A DNA stretch of 53,012 nt from Cyclobacteriaceae bacterium (GTDB lineage: Bacteria > Bacteroidota > Bacteroidia > Cytophagales > Cyclobacteriaceae): the NCBI GenBank assembly GCA_022841475.1, contig JALHRJ010000028.1, positions 1 to 53,012 on the forward strand, written 5' to 3'. Positions 33,210 through 43,311 of this stretch are shown here, one piece after another. Within the stretch, counting starts at the first letter, position 1. Each line of letters begins with the position of its first letter. The notes below the pieces were generated by a model that searched no databases, was not told where the DNA came from, and saw only the letters and a list, made by a program, of their open reading frames with translations. The position numbers were made by a program, and so were the translations under genes.

Positions 33210-34082
33210 ATGGCAAGATATTTAATCATCATGTTAATGCTGGCAGGTTTCACTGCTGTATCGCAAACAAATTCAACTCCCAGAATCATCGTTATCGGTG
33301 CTCATCCGGATGATTGTGATCTCGATGCCGGTGGAACAGCCATCTTGCTTGCCAACATGGGCTATGCCGTTAAGTTTGTTTCAGTTACAAATGGAGATGC
33401 GGGGCACCAGACAGAAGGCGGAGGCGCGTTGGCCAAACGCAGGATAGCGGAAGCACAAGAAGCTGGAAAAAGATTTGGTGTTACTTATGATGTGCTGGAT
33501 AATCATGATGGAGAATTAATTCCTACCCTGGAAATCAGATTGCAAGTAATTCGAAAAATAAGAGAATGGAATGCCGATCTTGTGATTGCACCAAGACCCA
33601 ACGACTATCACCCCGACCATCGCTATACGGGTGTGCTGGTGCAAGATGCAGCCTACATGGTTGCTGTTCCTAATGTAGCCCCAGATACGCCACCTCTCAA
33701 AAAGAATCCAGTGTTTCTTTATTCACAGGATTATTTCCAACGACCCAATCCCTTTCGCCCGGACATAGCCATTGACATCACTTCTGTTTTTGATCAGAAA
33801 ATCCATGCCGTAAGTGCCCATGAATCACAAGTGTATGAATGGCTGCCCTGGATTGGCGGCTACTCCAATGAAGTACCAAAAAATGCGGAAGACCGGAAAA
33901 AGTGGTTAGCCAAACGATATGATGTGAAGTTGAGTGCCGAGGTAAGAAAGACATTGGAACAATGGTATGGCAAGGAAAAAGCAGCGCAGGTAAAGTATGC
34001 CGAGGCTTTTGAAATTTGTGAATATGGTACACAACCCAAAGAAGAAGATCTTCACAGGTTGTTTCCCATGTTAAAAAAATAG
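33210..34082 (+). CDS. Exported PIG-L/LmbE-type deacetylase
   Basis: 290 residues. An N-terminal signal (YLIIMLMLAGFTAVSQ) precedes the LmbE domain. AHPDDCDLDAGGTA carries the zinc-binding His and Asp plus the catalytic Asp, and RPNDYHPDHRYTG carries the third metal His. Family members remove acetyl groups from N-acetylglucosaminyl compounds or related amides. In the periplasm it would act on wall or scavenged sugars. The C-terminal ~60 residues (after AHESQVYEW) are a normal extension. Confidence 0.9.
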   Translation: MARYLIIMLMLAGFTAVSQTNSTPRIIVIGAHPDDCDLDAGGTAILLANMGYAVKFVSVTNGDAGHQTEGGGALAKRRIAEAQEAGKRFGVTYDVLDNHDGELIPTLEIRLQVIRKIREWNADLVIAPRPNDYHPDHRYTGVLVQDAAYMVAVPNVAPDTPPLKKNPVFLYSQDYFQRPNPFRPDIAIDITSVFDQKIHAVSAHESQVYEWLPWIGGYSNEVPKNAEDRKKWLAKRYDVKLSAEVRKTLEQWYGKEKAAQVKYAEAFEICEYGTQPKEEDLHRLFPMLKK

Positions 34083-34100
34083 AAGGAAGAATTTCTGATC

Positions 34101-34550
34101 CTATCGCTCGTATCGGCCTGTTTTTACTTTTAGTGTGATTTGGTATACGATCGGATTATTGAACTGTGTAGAGGTGCGCTTATCAGAAATTGGCCCCATC
34201 CGGGTTACATGAGTGGTTTCACTGGGCATGAGTGGCGAAAGTCTGGTAACTATGCTCTCCATGGCTTTGTCTGCCTCAACGCCTTCCAACTCTTTGAAAG
34301 TTCCCCAGGCAATCACACTCTTCCAGTTTGAAATACTCTTCATCTGATCTACTTCAAAACAACACTCAGGATTTTTACGAAGTAGTTCTATCTTTAAACC
34401 TTCTGTTGTATGTCCAAATACACACCCATCACTATAAACATATGTAACTGGTACAACATACGTTTTCACTCCGTCCGCACAACCTATCCTGCCAATTACA
34501 TTATCCGTCAGTACTTGTTCAATTTCCTCTATGCTTAACTCCCCTAACAT
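34101..34550 (-). CDS. PNPOx-like flavin-binding protein (pyridoxamine 5'-phosphate oxidase family)
   Basis: 149 residues, a split-barrel FMN-binding protein: IGRIGCADGVKTYVVPVTYVY and then GLKIELLRKNPECCFEVD, with SWKSVIAWGTFKELEG. This is the Pyridox_ox_2 group, which includes NimA-like proteins. Reactions in the group range from flavin-dependent reduction to unknown. Cytoplasmic. Nine bases separate its start from the stop of the upstream Tat-exported gene, so the two are likely co-transcribed. Confidence 0.8.
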   Translation of the reverse strand: MLGELSIEEIEQVLTDNVIGRIGCADGVKTYVVPVTYVYSDGCVFGHTTEGLKIELLRKNPECCFEVDQMKSISNWKSVIAWGTFKELEGVEADKAMESIVTRLSPLMPSETTHVTRMGPISDKRTSTQFNNPIVYQITLKVKTGRYER

Positions 34551-34559
34551 ACTGTCTGG

Positions 34560-35471
34560 TTAATATCCCCATCTCTTCATAATCTCATAGTCTTCCTTCA
34601 TACATTGTAAAGGAGTTTTTCCCTGATAGGACTCCTGTTCAACAATAAAGTGAACGGTTCCTCCGGATTTGCGACAGAGATCAATGATCTCTTTTACAGG
34701 CACAATACCAGTTCCCAAAATAGTACTTTCAAATTTCTCATGACCACCTTCCTTGCTAGCAATTTCATCTTTAACATGCAAGGATTCAAAGCGACCCGGA
34801 TACTTTTGCACAATGTCGATGGCTTTAACACCACCATTATACAAATTGCCAATATCAAGTTGTTGCATCACCAGGGAAGGATCTGTGTTACTCAAAATAA
34901 TATCATACAAGGTTTGGTCGTTCAGCTTTTCACTGAATTCAAAATCATGATTATGATAGCCAAACTTCATTCCCGATTTTTTGCAAAGCTCTCCACTCTT
35001 ATTGAAGATTTCCATTTGACGGAGAAGTTCATCGTAGTCCTTTCTTAATTTGGCATCCATCCACGGGCTAATCACAAACTGCTGACCCATATAGGCTGCA
35101 TCTTCCACAGTATATTTCCACGCATCTGTAAAATCCTTCTTCGTATCATCCCAATGCTGCTTACCCATCACGGTATGTCCGCTGGGCATCGTCATTCCTA
35201 AATCGCCTAATATCTTCTTAAACTCAGCCGCAGTCCAGCCATAGAACTTTCTATTTACATAATTAGCATGTTCAACATGCTGATACCCGAATTTAGCGAG
35301 TTCTTTAAGCGTGCCCAGCGGATCTGCTTTCATCTCATCGCGCACACAATAAAGTTGCAAACCAAGAATTTCCTTACTGGCCGAAGTAGCAAATAAGGAT
35401 GAGGAAAGTAAGGACCCGCCAGCAACAGCCAGGGTGGTCTTTTTAATAAAATCTCTGCGTGAACTCGTCAT
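34560..35471 (-). CDS. Tat-exported TIM-barrel sugar phosphate isomerase/epimerase-like protein
   Basis: 303 residues. The N terminus has the twin-arginine signal SRRDFIKKTTLAVAGGSLL. The barrel shows LGLQLYCVRDEMKADP, YHNHDFEF (metal ligands), QLDIGNLYNGG, SLHVKDE and a final IVEQESYQG. Tat export suggests it folds with its metal in the cytoplasm before transport. It is a paralogue of the Sec-exported protein at 17144-17977. The substrate is an unknown sugar derivative. Confidence 0.87.
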   Translation of the reverse strand: MTSSRRDFIKKTTLAVAGGSLLSSSLFATSASKEILGLQLYCVRDEMKADPLGTLKELAKFGYQHVEHANYVNRKFYGWTAAEFKKILGDLGMTMPSGHTVMGKQHWDDTKKDFTDAWKYTVEDAAYMGQQFVISPWMDAKLRKDYDELLRQMEIFNKSGELCKKSGMKFGYHNHDFEFSEKLNDQTLYDIILSNTDPSLVMQQLDIGNLYNGGVKAIDIVQKYPGRFESLHVKDEIASKEGGHEKFESTILGTGIVPVKEIIDLCRKSGGTVHFIVEQESYQGKTPLQCMKEDYEIMKRWGY

Positions 35472-35577
35472 ATTGAATTAATTATGGTTTAAATTACCAA
35501 TATTTAAGTATAATAAATAGCCATTTTCTACGAACGGCTTACACAGAATTAATACTTTCAAAAGTTTTCCAAAACGG

Positions 35578-38193
35578 ATGCTTCACAAACCGTTATTCCT
35601 TGCGATTTTTATCTGGATTTCAGGATTACAGACAGTATTCTGTCAGGTCAATTTTTCTGATTCTTCGTCTGTTCAAATTGCTCCTACTTTAAAGAATAAA
35701 AAATCGAGTGCCTTTCATCAATTACTCATTCAAACATCAAACAGTATTGAGTTTGAGCATTGGGTTAATGCTCATCATAAGGATTGGATAGTCAACAAGA
35801 GCGGAAATAATCTATATAATATCCGAGCACCCTATGGCAATCTTGACTCAGTATTTCGTGGTGCGCGAGGTATAAAATTTGCGGATCGGGACAATCGCGT
35901 GGCACGTGTTGAAACGGTGTTAGGTGAATCTGATTTTAGCCTTAATACTGTTACGGCAACACATTCCGTTTTCCCACTTCTTGATGGCGGTACCGGGGTT
36001 GTATCCATTAAGGAAAAACCATTTGATGTAGAGGATATTGACCTGCGCGGTAGAATTGTATTAAATGAGCATTTTGATGAGCCTGGTACTTTGCACGCTA
36101 CATTTATGGCAACACTTGCTGCCGGTGGAGGCAACACAAGCAGATTCGCAAAAGGTGCTGCCTGGGGTGCTCAAATAACTTCTTCAGACTTCAACAGATT
36201 ACTTCCGGACGATGGCCAAAGTCTGACTACTTTAGGAGTCACTGTTCAAAATCACTCTTATGGAGTAGGAATTGAAAATTACTATGGAATTGAATCATCC
36301 GAATATGATCGCGAGTCCGTTGAGTTTCCTAAGATCCTACATGTGTTTTCCTCGGGAAATGAAGGAGACAAGTCGGATTCAGAAGGATTTTATTCGGGCT
36401 TAACAGGGTTTGCAAATATTACAGGACAATTTAAAGTATCAAAAAACACAATCAGTGTTGGATCGTCCGATCGATTTGGACATGTTGATATGCGAAGTTC
36501 GCGTGGGCCGGCACATGATGGCCGGATTAAACCCGAACTTATAGCTTTCGGTGATGCTGGAAGTTCAGAGTCTGCTGCCGTAGTTTCGGGAATATCACTT
36601 TTGATTCAAGAAGCTTATCATTCGAAGTATGGTGAGTTGCCCGATGCAGCCTTAGTGAAAGCAATTTTAATCAATAGTGCGAAAGATTCGGGAAGACCCC
36701 ATGTAGATTTTGAAACGGGTTATGGAAATGTAAATGCGCTGAGCTCAATCAGAACGATTGAATCCGGACATTTTATTACATCTACCGTGCATCAAAATGA
36801 AGAGAAGAATTTTTTGATCACAATCCCCGCCAACCAGCATCAACTTAAAATCACGTTGGTCTGGGCCGATCCGCCCGCTGATCCCTTTGCATCAAAAGCA
36901 TTAATAAACGATCTTGACCTTACTTTATATCAACAATCAAGTTCAACCGTTTGGAATCCATGGATTTTAAATTCAGCCGCAACACCTGAGGCGCTAAGCG
37001 AATTCGCTTACCGTGGAATTGATCGGGTAAACAATGTAGAACAAGTAACACTGGATTTACCCAATGGCGGCACCTATGAAATTCGTGTAAAGGGACATTC
37101 CGTTCAACAATCTCCTCAAAAGTTTTTTATTGCCTATGAATTCGTGGAAGGTTTTGAATGGCTGAATCCCATTAGCAATAGTCCCTTTCCATCCAATTCC
37201 GAAACTATAATCCGATGGAGTTGGAACAAACCTGAGGAAATTGGACAATTAGAATTCAGGTTTGTTTCAGAACAGCAGTGGCATATTCTGGAATCTGAAC
37301 TTACCCTTTCACAATCTTATTACAAATTGCAGACACTCGATACGGCCGCACTAATTCAATTAAAAATCTCAACATCAACAGAGTCATTTGAGTCTACGTT
37401 TTTTCCTATCTCAAAACCAGACCGGCTACAAGTTGGATTTAACTGCGAGGATGAAGTGATGCTGTTATGGAATAGGGTACCCGCAGCGACATCGTATCAA
37501 CTATATTTCTTAGGTGATACGCATCTGGAACCGCTTCTGACTACGACTGATACCTTTGCCATCGTAAGTAAGTCGCAAATTGATACCCGGTATTTTTCCG
37601 CCTCGCCCATTTTTAATAGTCTGCCCGGAGTTAAAGAACTTACTATCAATTATGAGCAGCAAGGCACAGGTTGTTACTTCATTAGCTTCACTCCCAACCA
37701 ATATCTTGTTTCTGAAATTCCCCGATTCAATGTGGTGTTGGGTACAAACTACAACTTGCAATCTATTATTCTTGAGCGATTTGAAGCGGGTGTTTTTAAA
37801 TCGGTAAACACGCTGTCACCTGTTCCCGGTAAGGAATTTTTAATTGACGATCCTTCGCCCCAATCCGGGATATTTACCTATCGGGCTAAACTGATAACCG
37901 ATGACAATGAAATTCTTATAAGTAACGAATCAGAGATTCTTTTTGCACAAAAAGATGATTTGTTCGTGTACCCCAATCCGATTACCCGTGGCGAAGAACT
38001 CCGTGTGGTTGTTAATAATGAAGATGCGGCTATCATCCGTTTATATGATCTACACGGAAGACTGATTCGTGGCATAGAAGAAGTAGGGGCCGTTAGAACC
38101 ATTGACACCTCTGATCTGAAATCCGGAATCTATTTATTACGGGTCTATAAAAAAGACGGATCTATCTTATTGAGGAAACTTATCGCGCAATAA
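35578..38193 (+). CDS. Subtilisin-like (S8) protein with T9SS C-terminal sorting domain, catalytic Asp not conserved
   Basis: 871 residues. A signal peptide ends near residue 22 (GLQTVFCQ). The S8 domain spans about 100-395: the His of LHATFMATLAAGGG (His173), the oxyanion Asn in SSGNEG, and the Ser of GSSESAAVVSG (Ser330) are present. At the usual Asp position, VxDTG is replaced by VVSIKEK (Lys145). A beta-sandwich follows (ITLVWADPP), then repeats. The last ~80 residues are a type A T9SS sorting domain (YPNPITRGEELRV to GIYLLRVYKKDG). The protein should be secreted through T9SS and attached or released. Peptidase activity is uncertain. Confidence 0.87.
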   Translation: MLHKPLFLAIFIWISGLQTVFCQVNFSDSSSVQIAPTLKNKKSSAFHQLLIQTSNSIEFEHWVNAHHKDWIVNKSGNNLYNIRAPYGNLDSVFRGARGIKFADRDNRVARVETVLGESDFSLNTVTATHSVFPLLDGGTGVVSIKEKPFDVEDIDLRGRIVLNEHFDEPGTLHATFMATLAAGGGNTSRFAKGAAWGAQITSSDFNRLLPDDGQSLTTLGVTVQNHSYGVGIENYYGIESSEYDRESVEFPKILHVFSSGNEGDKSDSEGFYSGLTGFANITGQFKVSKNTISVGSSDRFGHVDMRSSRGPAHDGRIKPELIAFGDAGSSESAAVVSGISLLIQEAYHSKYGELPDAALVKAILINSAKDSGRPHVDFETGYGNVNALSSIRTIESGHFITSTVHQNEEKNFLITIPANQHQLKITLVWADPPADPFASKALINDLDLTLYQQSSSTVWNPWILNSAATPEALSEFAYRGIDRVNNVEQVTLDLPNGGTYEIRVKGHSVQQSPQKFFIAYEFVEGFEWLNPISNSPFPSNSETIIRWSWNKPEEIGQLEFRFVSEQQWHILESELTLSQSYYKLQTLDTAALIQLKISTSTESFESTFFPISKPDRLQVGFNCEDEVMLLWNRVPAATSYQLYFLGDTHLEPLLTTTDTFAIVSKSQIDTRYFSASPIFNSLPGVKELTINYEQQGTGCYFISFTPNQYLVSEIPRFNVVLGTNYNLQSIILERFEAGVFKSVNTLSPVPGKEFLIDDPSPQSGIFTYRAKLITDDNEILISNESEILFAQKDDLFVYPNPITRGEELRVVVNNEDAAIIRLYDLHGRLIRGIEEVGAVRTIDTSDLKSGIYLLRVYKKDGSILLRKLIAQ

Positions 38194-38195
38194 AA

Positions 38196-38218
38196 AAATG
38201 CCGGACGAGCCGGCATTT
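38196..38218. terminator. Bidirectional terminator between convergent genes
   Basis: AAATGCCGG (38196-38204), loop ACGAG, CCGGCATTT (38210-38218), with T-rich sequence on one side and an A-run on the other. It thus serves both the S8 gene and the minus-strand metalloprotease gene. Confidence 0.85.
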
Positions 38219-38241
38219 CATTTTTTCATTTTAAAATAAAA

Positions 38242-39042
38242 TCAATACAAATAACCCAAAGCCGTTTTGTCATTGGCATTAAATGGCCGATCGGTGGTGC
38301 TGCTTAGGCAAGCCAACATCCAACTGACTGCATCGGGGCCTGTTGGAGTGCCAGGAATATGCACAGCTCCAACTCCGGAAGTTTCCTGACCTTCGTTGCC
38401 ACCCGATCCGCAACTGTAGGCGCGATTCATGTAATCCGTATGACGGAAACCTATGCAATGCCCGATTTCATGTGCAATCACGGTGGTGACAAATCCTAAG
38501 CTGTAATTGTTATAAGCCCTTGCATAGTTAATCGAACCATAGGGATCTCCACCGGCAGGAAAACCAGCCGATGCGATATACTGCCGTGTATTCACCACGC
38601 GGATGTTAATATTACCGCCACCGGATGAGCCGCCACGAACAAAAGTAATACCCAGATTTTCTGCATTGTAACGGGCAATTGCTGCATTGATGCCATCAGA
38701 TAACCGAGTGGTGATGTTACTACCACTGGTCGTAATAACAATAGTACGAGGCGTACCTGTTACCAAATTGAAGGTATGGTATTGTTCCACTTCAGCAATC
38801 CGTAATCTCTTAGAATCTGCTGTGCCGGTTAAGTCTTGATCGCGCAAAATAATGTCACCTTCTACCAGGTAACCATCATCCACCCGTTGCACATTATCAC
38901 TATTAAAACCGAGATTTCTGATTTGTGCCAGTGTCACATCTGAAATCTCATCCATTGCCATCGGAACTTCTTCCGTTTGACATGAAAAAAGGGCTCCCAA
39001 TGTGAGGATAGCCCCAAAAGAAAATATTCTTAGTCTGATCAT
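38242..39042 (-). CDS. M57-type (HEIGH) zinc metalloprotease lipoprotein
   Basis: 266 residues from ATG 39040-39042; this start gives a clean lipoprotein signal (AILTLGALFSC, Cys21), while an upstream in-frame start adds a poor 14-residue extension. The zinc motif IAHEIGHCIGFRHTDY lies near residue 190, with two His, the catalytic Glu and the third His ligand. The DANDKTALGYLY-type end (here FNANDKTALGYLY) is typical of the Bacteroidota dual-action HEIGH peptidase family (M57). It would act at the outer membrane on proteins. It is convergent with the S8 gene. Confidence 0.87.
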   Translation of the reverse strand: MIRLRIFSFGAILTLGALFSCQTEEVPMAMDEISDVTLAQIRNLGFNSDNVQRVDDGYLVEGDIILRDQDLTGTADSKRLRIAEVEQYHTFNLVTGTPRTIVITTSGSNITTRLSDGINAAIARYNAENLGITFVRGGSSGGGNINIRVVNTRQYIASAGFPAGGDPYGSINYARAYNNYSLGFVTTVIAHEIGHCIGFRHTDYMNRAYSCGSGGNEGQETSGVGAVHIPGTPTGPDAVSWMLACLSSTTDRPFNANDKTALGYLY

Positions 39043-39483
39043 AAAATTGGTTTGGTTTAGGTTAATGATTATGAAATCTATCAAATCATTAATTGACTAA
39101 CAACTGTAAGTATGATTTTCTTTAAAATCGTTACAAAACCGAGTGATCTGCTTCCGCGTGTGTCGTACCAGGTTAGCCCAATCAAATACAGCTGAGCGAT
39201 TCTCAACCTTATTGCGGTGTGTAATCCGGCTCCTTTTCTGTCTTGCCGTAAAAATTTATATAAAGAGGAAGCCAACTGGCGGGCACTCCTGTCCGCCTTA
39301 TTCAAATCACTTTAGGTCCTAAGAATACAGCAGTACAACACTAGTCATGGGGCTCATAATGTGAGTCAAAGTGTCTTGAAACTCTTGAATAACAAACAAT
39401 TTAATGACAATATTTCTTAAATAGATGATATCTATCATGTGGATTCGAATTTGTTGTTAGAAAATGCATTAACATTCACAGAT
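39043..39483. other. Intergenic region before clpB
   Basis: 441 bases without a supportable gene. It holds a stem-loop GGCGGGCA/TGTCCGCC (39278-39285 and 39290-39297, loop CTCC) with no T-run. An inverted repeat ATGATA-TC-TATCAT (39425-39438) lies close to clpB. A 74-codon minus-strand frame (39081-39305) has no signal peptide, motif or recognisable homology, and I do not call it. The clpB promoter must lie here; I could not pick one with confidence. Confidence 0.5.
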
Positions 39484-42099
39484 ATGAACTTTGACAAATT
39501 CACGATAAAATCTCAGGAAGCATTACAAAAGTCAGCTGAAATTGCTACAGCCAATCAGCAACAGGCTATCGAGCCCGGTCATCTTTTGAAAGCTATCCTT
39601 GCAACCGATGAGAATGTCTCTAATTACCTGTTTAAAAAACTAAACGTCAACGGTACCATTCTCGAAACCAAACTGGAAGAAATAGTAAATTCCTATCCAA
39701 AAGTTTCTGGACAGCAAGCGTATCTATCCAACACAACAAACACGCTGCTACAAAATGCCGAGAAAGAACTACGCGAGTTTAAAGATGAGTATGTAGCGAT
39801 AGAACATTTGTTGTTAGCCCTGCTGATCACAAAAGATAAAGTGTCTTCCATCATGAAAGATGCAGGGTTTGAAAAGTCTGCACTGGTAAAAGCAATTAAA
39901 GAATTGCGTGGTGGTGCAAAAGTGACCGATCAAAATGCAGAGGCTAAATATAAATCCCTTGAGCGTTACTCAAAAAATCTGAATGACCTTGCCAAAAAAG
40001 GAAAGATTGATCCGGTTATTGGTCGCGATGAAGAAATAAGACGGGTGTTGCAAATACTTTCGCGCAGAACAAAAAACAATCCCATCCTGTTAGGCGAACC
40101 AGGAGTGGGTAAGACCGCGATTGTTGAGGGCATGGCACAAAGAATTGTTGATGGGGATGTGCCTGAAAATTTAAAATCGAAAATTCTGGTTTCGCTGGAT
40201 ATGGGCTTGCTCGTGGCGGGCGCGAAGTACAAAGGCGAGTTTGAAGAACGGCTGAAAGCAGTTATCAAAGAAGTTACGGATTCCAACGGTGAGATTATTC
40301 TCTTCATTGATGAAATCCATACACTGATTGGAGCAGGTGGCGGAGAAGGCGCTATGGATGCGGCTAATTTATTAAAGCCTGCTTTAGCCCGCGGTGAACT
40401 TCATGCGATTGGTGCCACCACATTAAAAGAGTATCAAAAGTATATCGAGAAAGATAAAGCGCTTGAGCGCAGATTTCAGTCCGTGATGGTCGATGAGCCT
40501 TCGGTGGAAGATTCAGTCTCTATCCTACGCGGAATCAAAGACAAATATGAATTGCACCATGGCGTAAGAATTAAAGATGATGCTGTGATAGCCGCTGTTG
40601 AATTATCCAGCCGGTATATCTCAGATCGGTTTCTTCCCGACAAGGCCATAGACCTGATGGATGAAGCCGCCTCAAAACTTCGGTTGGAAATGGATTCGTT
40701 GCCGGAAGAGCTCGATGAACTAAACCGCAAAATCATGCAGTTGGAAATTGAGCGCGAAGCTATTCGCAGGGAGAAAAACAAAGACAAAGAAATTGTTCTC
40801 ACTAAAGATATTGCCGAACTATCTGGCGAGCGAAATACATTGAAAGCTCAATGGGAGAATGAAAAAGCGATCGTTCAGAACTTACGGCAGGAAAAAGAAA
40901 ATATAGACAAACTTAAGTTTGAAGCTGAGCAGGCTGAAAAAGCCGGAGACTATGGCAAGGTTGCAGAAATTCGGTATGGAAAAATCACCGAGGCCGAGAA
41001 ACGCTTAAGTGATTTTCAAACGGCTATGAAAGAAATGCAGGGTGGCCACTCCTTGTTAAAAGAAGAAGTGGACAGCGAAGATATTGCAGAGGTAGTAGCT
41101 AAGTGGACAGGTATACCCGTTTCTAAAATGCTGCAGAGCGAACGCGAAAAACTATTAACGTTGGAAACTGAGTTGAGCAAACGCGTTGCCGGCCAGGAGG
41201 AAGCCATCAGGGCATTAAGCGATGCTGTGCGTAGAAGTCGCGCAGGTTTACAAGATCCCAAGCGACCTATTGGTTCCTTCATTTTTATGGGAACTACCGG
41301 TGTGGGTAAAACGGAGTTGTCAAAAGCACTGGCTGATTATCTCTTTAATGATGATAATGCCATGGTGCGCATTGACATGAGCGAATATCAGGAAAGACAT
41401 AGTGTAAGTCGCCTGATCGGTGCACCTCCGGGTTATGTAGGGTACGATGAGGGTGGGCAGTTAACAGAGGCCGTAAGACGCAAACCTTATTCTGTAATTC
41501 TACTGGATGAAATTGAAAAAGCTCATCCCGATGTATTCAATATTCTGTTACAGGTGCTGGACGATGGCCGACTAACGGACAACAAAGGCCGGTTGGCCAA
41601 TTTCAAGAATACCATCATTATTATGACTACGAACATTGGTTCGCACATTATCCAGGAGAATTTTGAAAAAATAAATGACGCGAATTATTTCGAGGTTCTG
41701 GAAAGCACGAAAGATGAAGTGTTGACCTTGCTTCGGAAATCTGTGCGGCCGGAATTTATAAACAGGATTGACGAGATCATTATGTTCAGGCCGTTGAGTC
41801 GGGCAGATATTAGAAAAGTTGTAGAAATACAATTTAAGCTGATCCAAAAACGTTTACAGGAAGCAGGAGTAAAACTTGATATTTCTGAAGAAGCCCTTGA
41901 AAGACTGGCTAAATTAGGGTACGATCCCCAGTTTGGAGCCAGACCGCTAAAACGGGTGATTCAAAAAGAAATATTAAATGAACTTTCAAAACAAATTTTG
42001 TCAGGAAAAGTGAACAAGGACTCTGTAATATTTGTTGAATTGAAAGAAGGGGTTGAATTCGAATTTGTCAACCTCGATGAAATAGAAGTTGTTAAGTAA
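39484..42099 (+). CDS. clpB: ATP-dependent disaggregase ClpB
   Basis: 871 residues from ATG 39484, where [17 protein letters not shown] aligns with the family; the upstream in-frame GTG at 39439 is not needed. Clp N-domain (1-145), NBD1 with GEPGVGKTA and [14 protein letters not shown], a middle coiled coil (about 395-520, rich in Glu/Lys) that distinguishes ClpB from ClpA/ClpC, NBD2 with GTTGVGKTE and [14 protein letters not shown], and a C-terminal D2-small domain ending after [13 protein letters not shown]. It rescues aggregated proteins together with DnaK. The gene is single, with a strong terminator after it. Confidence 0.97.
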   Translation: MNFDKFTIKSQEALQKSAEIATANQQQAIEPGHLLKAILATDENVSNYLFKKLNVNGTILETKLEEIVNSYPKVSGQQAYLSNTTNTLLQNAEKELREFKDEYVAIEHLLLALLITKDKVSSIMKDAGFEKSALVKAIKELRGGAKVTDQNAEAKYKSLERYSKNLNDLAKKGKIDPVIGRDEEIRRVLQILSRRTKNNPILLGEPGVGKTAIVEGMAQRIVDGDVPENLKSKILVSLDMGLLVAGAKYKGEFEERLKAVIKEVTDSNGEIILFIDEIHTLIGAGGGEGAMDAANLLKPALARGELHAIGATTLKEYQKYIEKDKALERRFQSVMVDEPSVEDSVSILRGIKDKYELHHGVRIKDDAVIAAVELSSRYISDRFLPDKAIDLMDEAASKLRLEMDSLPEELDELNRKIMQLEIEREAIRREKNKDKEIVLTKDIAELSGERNTLKAQWENEKAIVQNLRQEKENIDKLKFEAEQAEKAGDYGKVAEIRYGKITEAEKRLSDFQTAMKEMQGGHSLLKEEVDSEDIAEVVAKWTGIPVSKMLQSEREKLLTLETELSKRVAGQEEAIRALSDAVRRSRAGLQDPKRPIGSFIFMGTTGVGKTELSKALADYLFNDDNAMVRIDMSEYQERHSVSRLIGAPPGYVGYDEGGQLTEAVRRKPYSVILLDEIEKAHPDVFNILLQVLDDGRLTDNKGRLANFKNTIIIMTTNIGSHIIQENFEKINDANYFEVLESTKDEVLTLLRKSVRPEFINRIDEIIMFRPLSRADIRKVVEIQFKLIQKRLQEAGVKLDISEEALERLAKLGYDPQFGARPLKRVIQKEILNELSKQILSGKVNKDSVIFVELKEGVEFEFVNLDEIEVVK

Positions 42100-42163
42100 A
42101 ACAATAAAGACAGTGAGGTCCCGGGTCACCGGGAAGTGTAGTGGGGTTTGGTTTTTGGGGTTA

Positions 42164-42194
42164 GGGCGGGCTGAGGGGCCCGCCCTTCTTTTTT
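42164..42194 (+). terminator. Terminator after clpB
   Basis: GGGCGGGC (42164-42171), loop TGAGGG, GCCCGCCC (42178-42185), followed by TTCTTTTTT. It ends the clpB transcript just at the stop of the convergent channel gene. A second small hairpin CCCGG-GTCA-CCGGG lies upstream near 42120-42133. Confidence 0.9.
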
Positions 42195-43248
42195 ATCCAA
42201 TTTCCTGAATTCTGAATTGCTTTTTCAAAGCTTCTTTGCCTTTTCCATCCATCATCATTACCAAATGATCACCGGCTTCAATGGTCAAAGAGCCTTCAGG
42301 ATTTTTGATAAATTTTTTCTCTCCACCTTTCATTTTCACAATTCCTATTAAAATCACATTGCAGCTCTTCTTAAGATCAAAAAATGCCTTATCATAAAAG
42401 GTGCCTACAAAAGAATTGGTGTCATTTACTTTCATCTGCTTAATGTCATACTCCGTATCATTGTGGGCATACGCCAATATCTCCTCACTAAACACAGCAA
42501 CATCAGGCTCGAAAATATAGCTAGCCATTAGTTTGGCGGAGATTTCATTTTTGCAAATCGTATAGGTAACTCCTGCATTTTGAAAGGTGCCTTTCAAGTT
42601 TCCATTGTCGAGGGTGACAACATAGTTAAGGTTAGAGAAATTCTTTTTCAAATTAATAACGTACACCAGCTTTTCAGTATCGTCTGTAAGATTAACAAAT
42701 ACAATGGAAGCTTCTCTGATGTTGGCTTTTTCCAACATTTCAAAATTACTATAATCTGCATAAAGCGTATACACTTTATCCGAATCATAGAACTCGCGGA
42801 TTGCATCAATGGAAGAACGTTCACGCGTGATTACGGCTACTTGTTTTCCAGCGGCTACCAGATGGCTGATAACAGACCTTCCGAAATCGTTCCAACCAAT
42901 GATTACTACATGGTCATTAAAGTCAGTGCCATTGAGGCCGAGTTCTCGTTGTTCTTTTAATGTGCTCATAAAATTTGCGATCTGTCCTATAATAAAACCA
43001 TAAACGCCCAAACTCGATAACATCACCACAAAGCCAATGGCCCGGCCCCAGTAGGTTACGGGATAAACGTCTCCATATCCTACTGTTGTTATAGTAGCCA
43101 CTACATACCATAGACCATCTTGCCAACTAATCATTTTTGAACCGGGTACCTGAGACTCAATGCTATGGAGCAGAGAAACGATTACTCCATAAAAGACAAA
43201 GAGACCAATAAGGGAAATGATGAGCTTGCTGTAGTCGGGCTTCTTCAC
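42193..43248 (-). CDS. Two-TM potassium channel with RCK domain
   Basis: 351 residues. One membrane helix (about 9-27), the pore loop with selectivity filter TVGYGD (55-60), a second helix (about 68-92), then a cytoplasmic RCK unit. The RCK unit has a TrkA-N Rossmann part (DHVVIIGWNDFGRSVISHL, from ~110) and a TrkA-C part (from ~265, ending IEAGDHLVMMMDG). This is the MthK-like architecture, gated by ligand binding to the RCK domains. It would conduct K+ across the inner membrane; the ligand is unknown. No trk genes are nearby. Confidence 0.92.
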   Translation of the reverse strand: MKKPDYSKLIISLIGLFVFYGVIVSLLHSIESQVPGSKMISWQDGLWYVVATITTVGYGDVYPVTYWGRAIGFVVMLSSLGVYGFIIGQIANFMSTLKEQRELGLNGTDFNDHVVIIGWNDFGRSVISHLVAAGKQVAVITRERSSIDAIREFYDSDKVYTLYADYSNFEMLEKANIREASIVFVNLTDDTEKLVYVINLKKNFSNLNYVVTLDNGNLKGTFQNAGVTYTICKNEISAKLMASYIFEPDVAVFSEEILAYAHNDTEYDIKQMKVNDTNSFVGTFYDKAFFDLKKSCNVILIGIVKMKGGEKKFIKNPEGSLTIEAGDHLVMMMDGKGKEALKKQFRIQEIG

Positions 43249-43311
43249 AACGTAGTAACGATGCTTAAGTAAGGTAAAAAAATCAAAAAGTAAAAATAAT
43301 GTATTTACTCG

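Noticed and set aside
39081..39305. 74-codon minus-strand gene before clpB
   Set aside because: No recognisable domain, no signal peptide, no promoter or neighbour to support it.
39439..39483. Upstream GTG start giving ClpB 15 extra residues
   Set aside because: The family begins at MNFDKFT; the added residues are not conserved in type and overlap a possible regulatory repeat.
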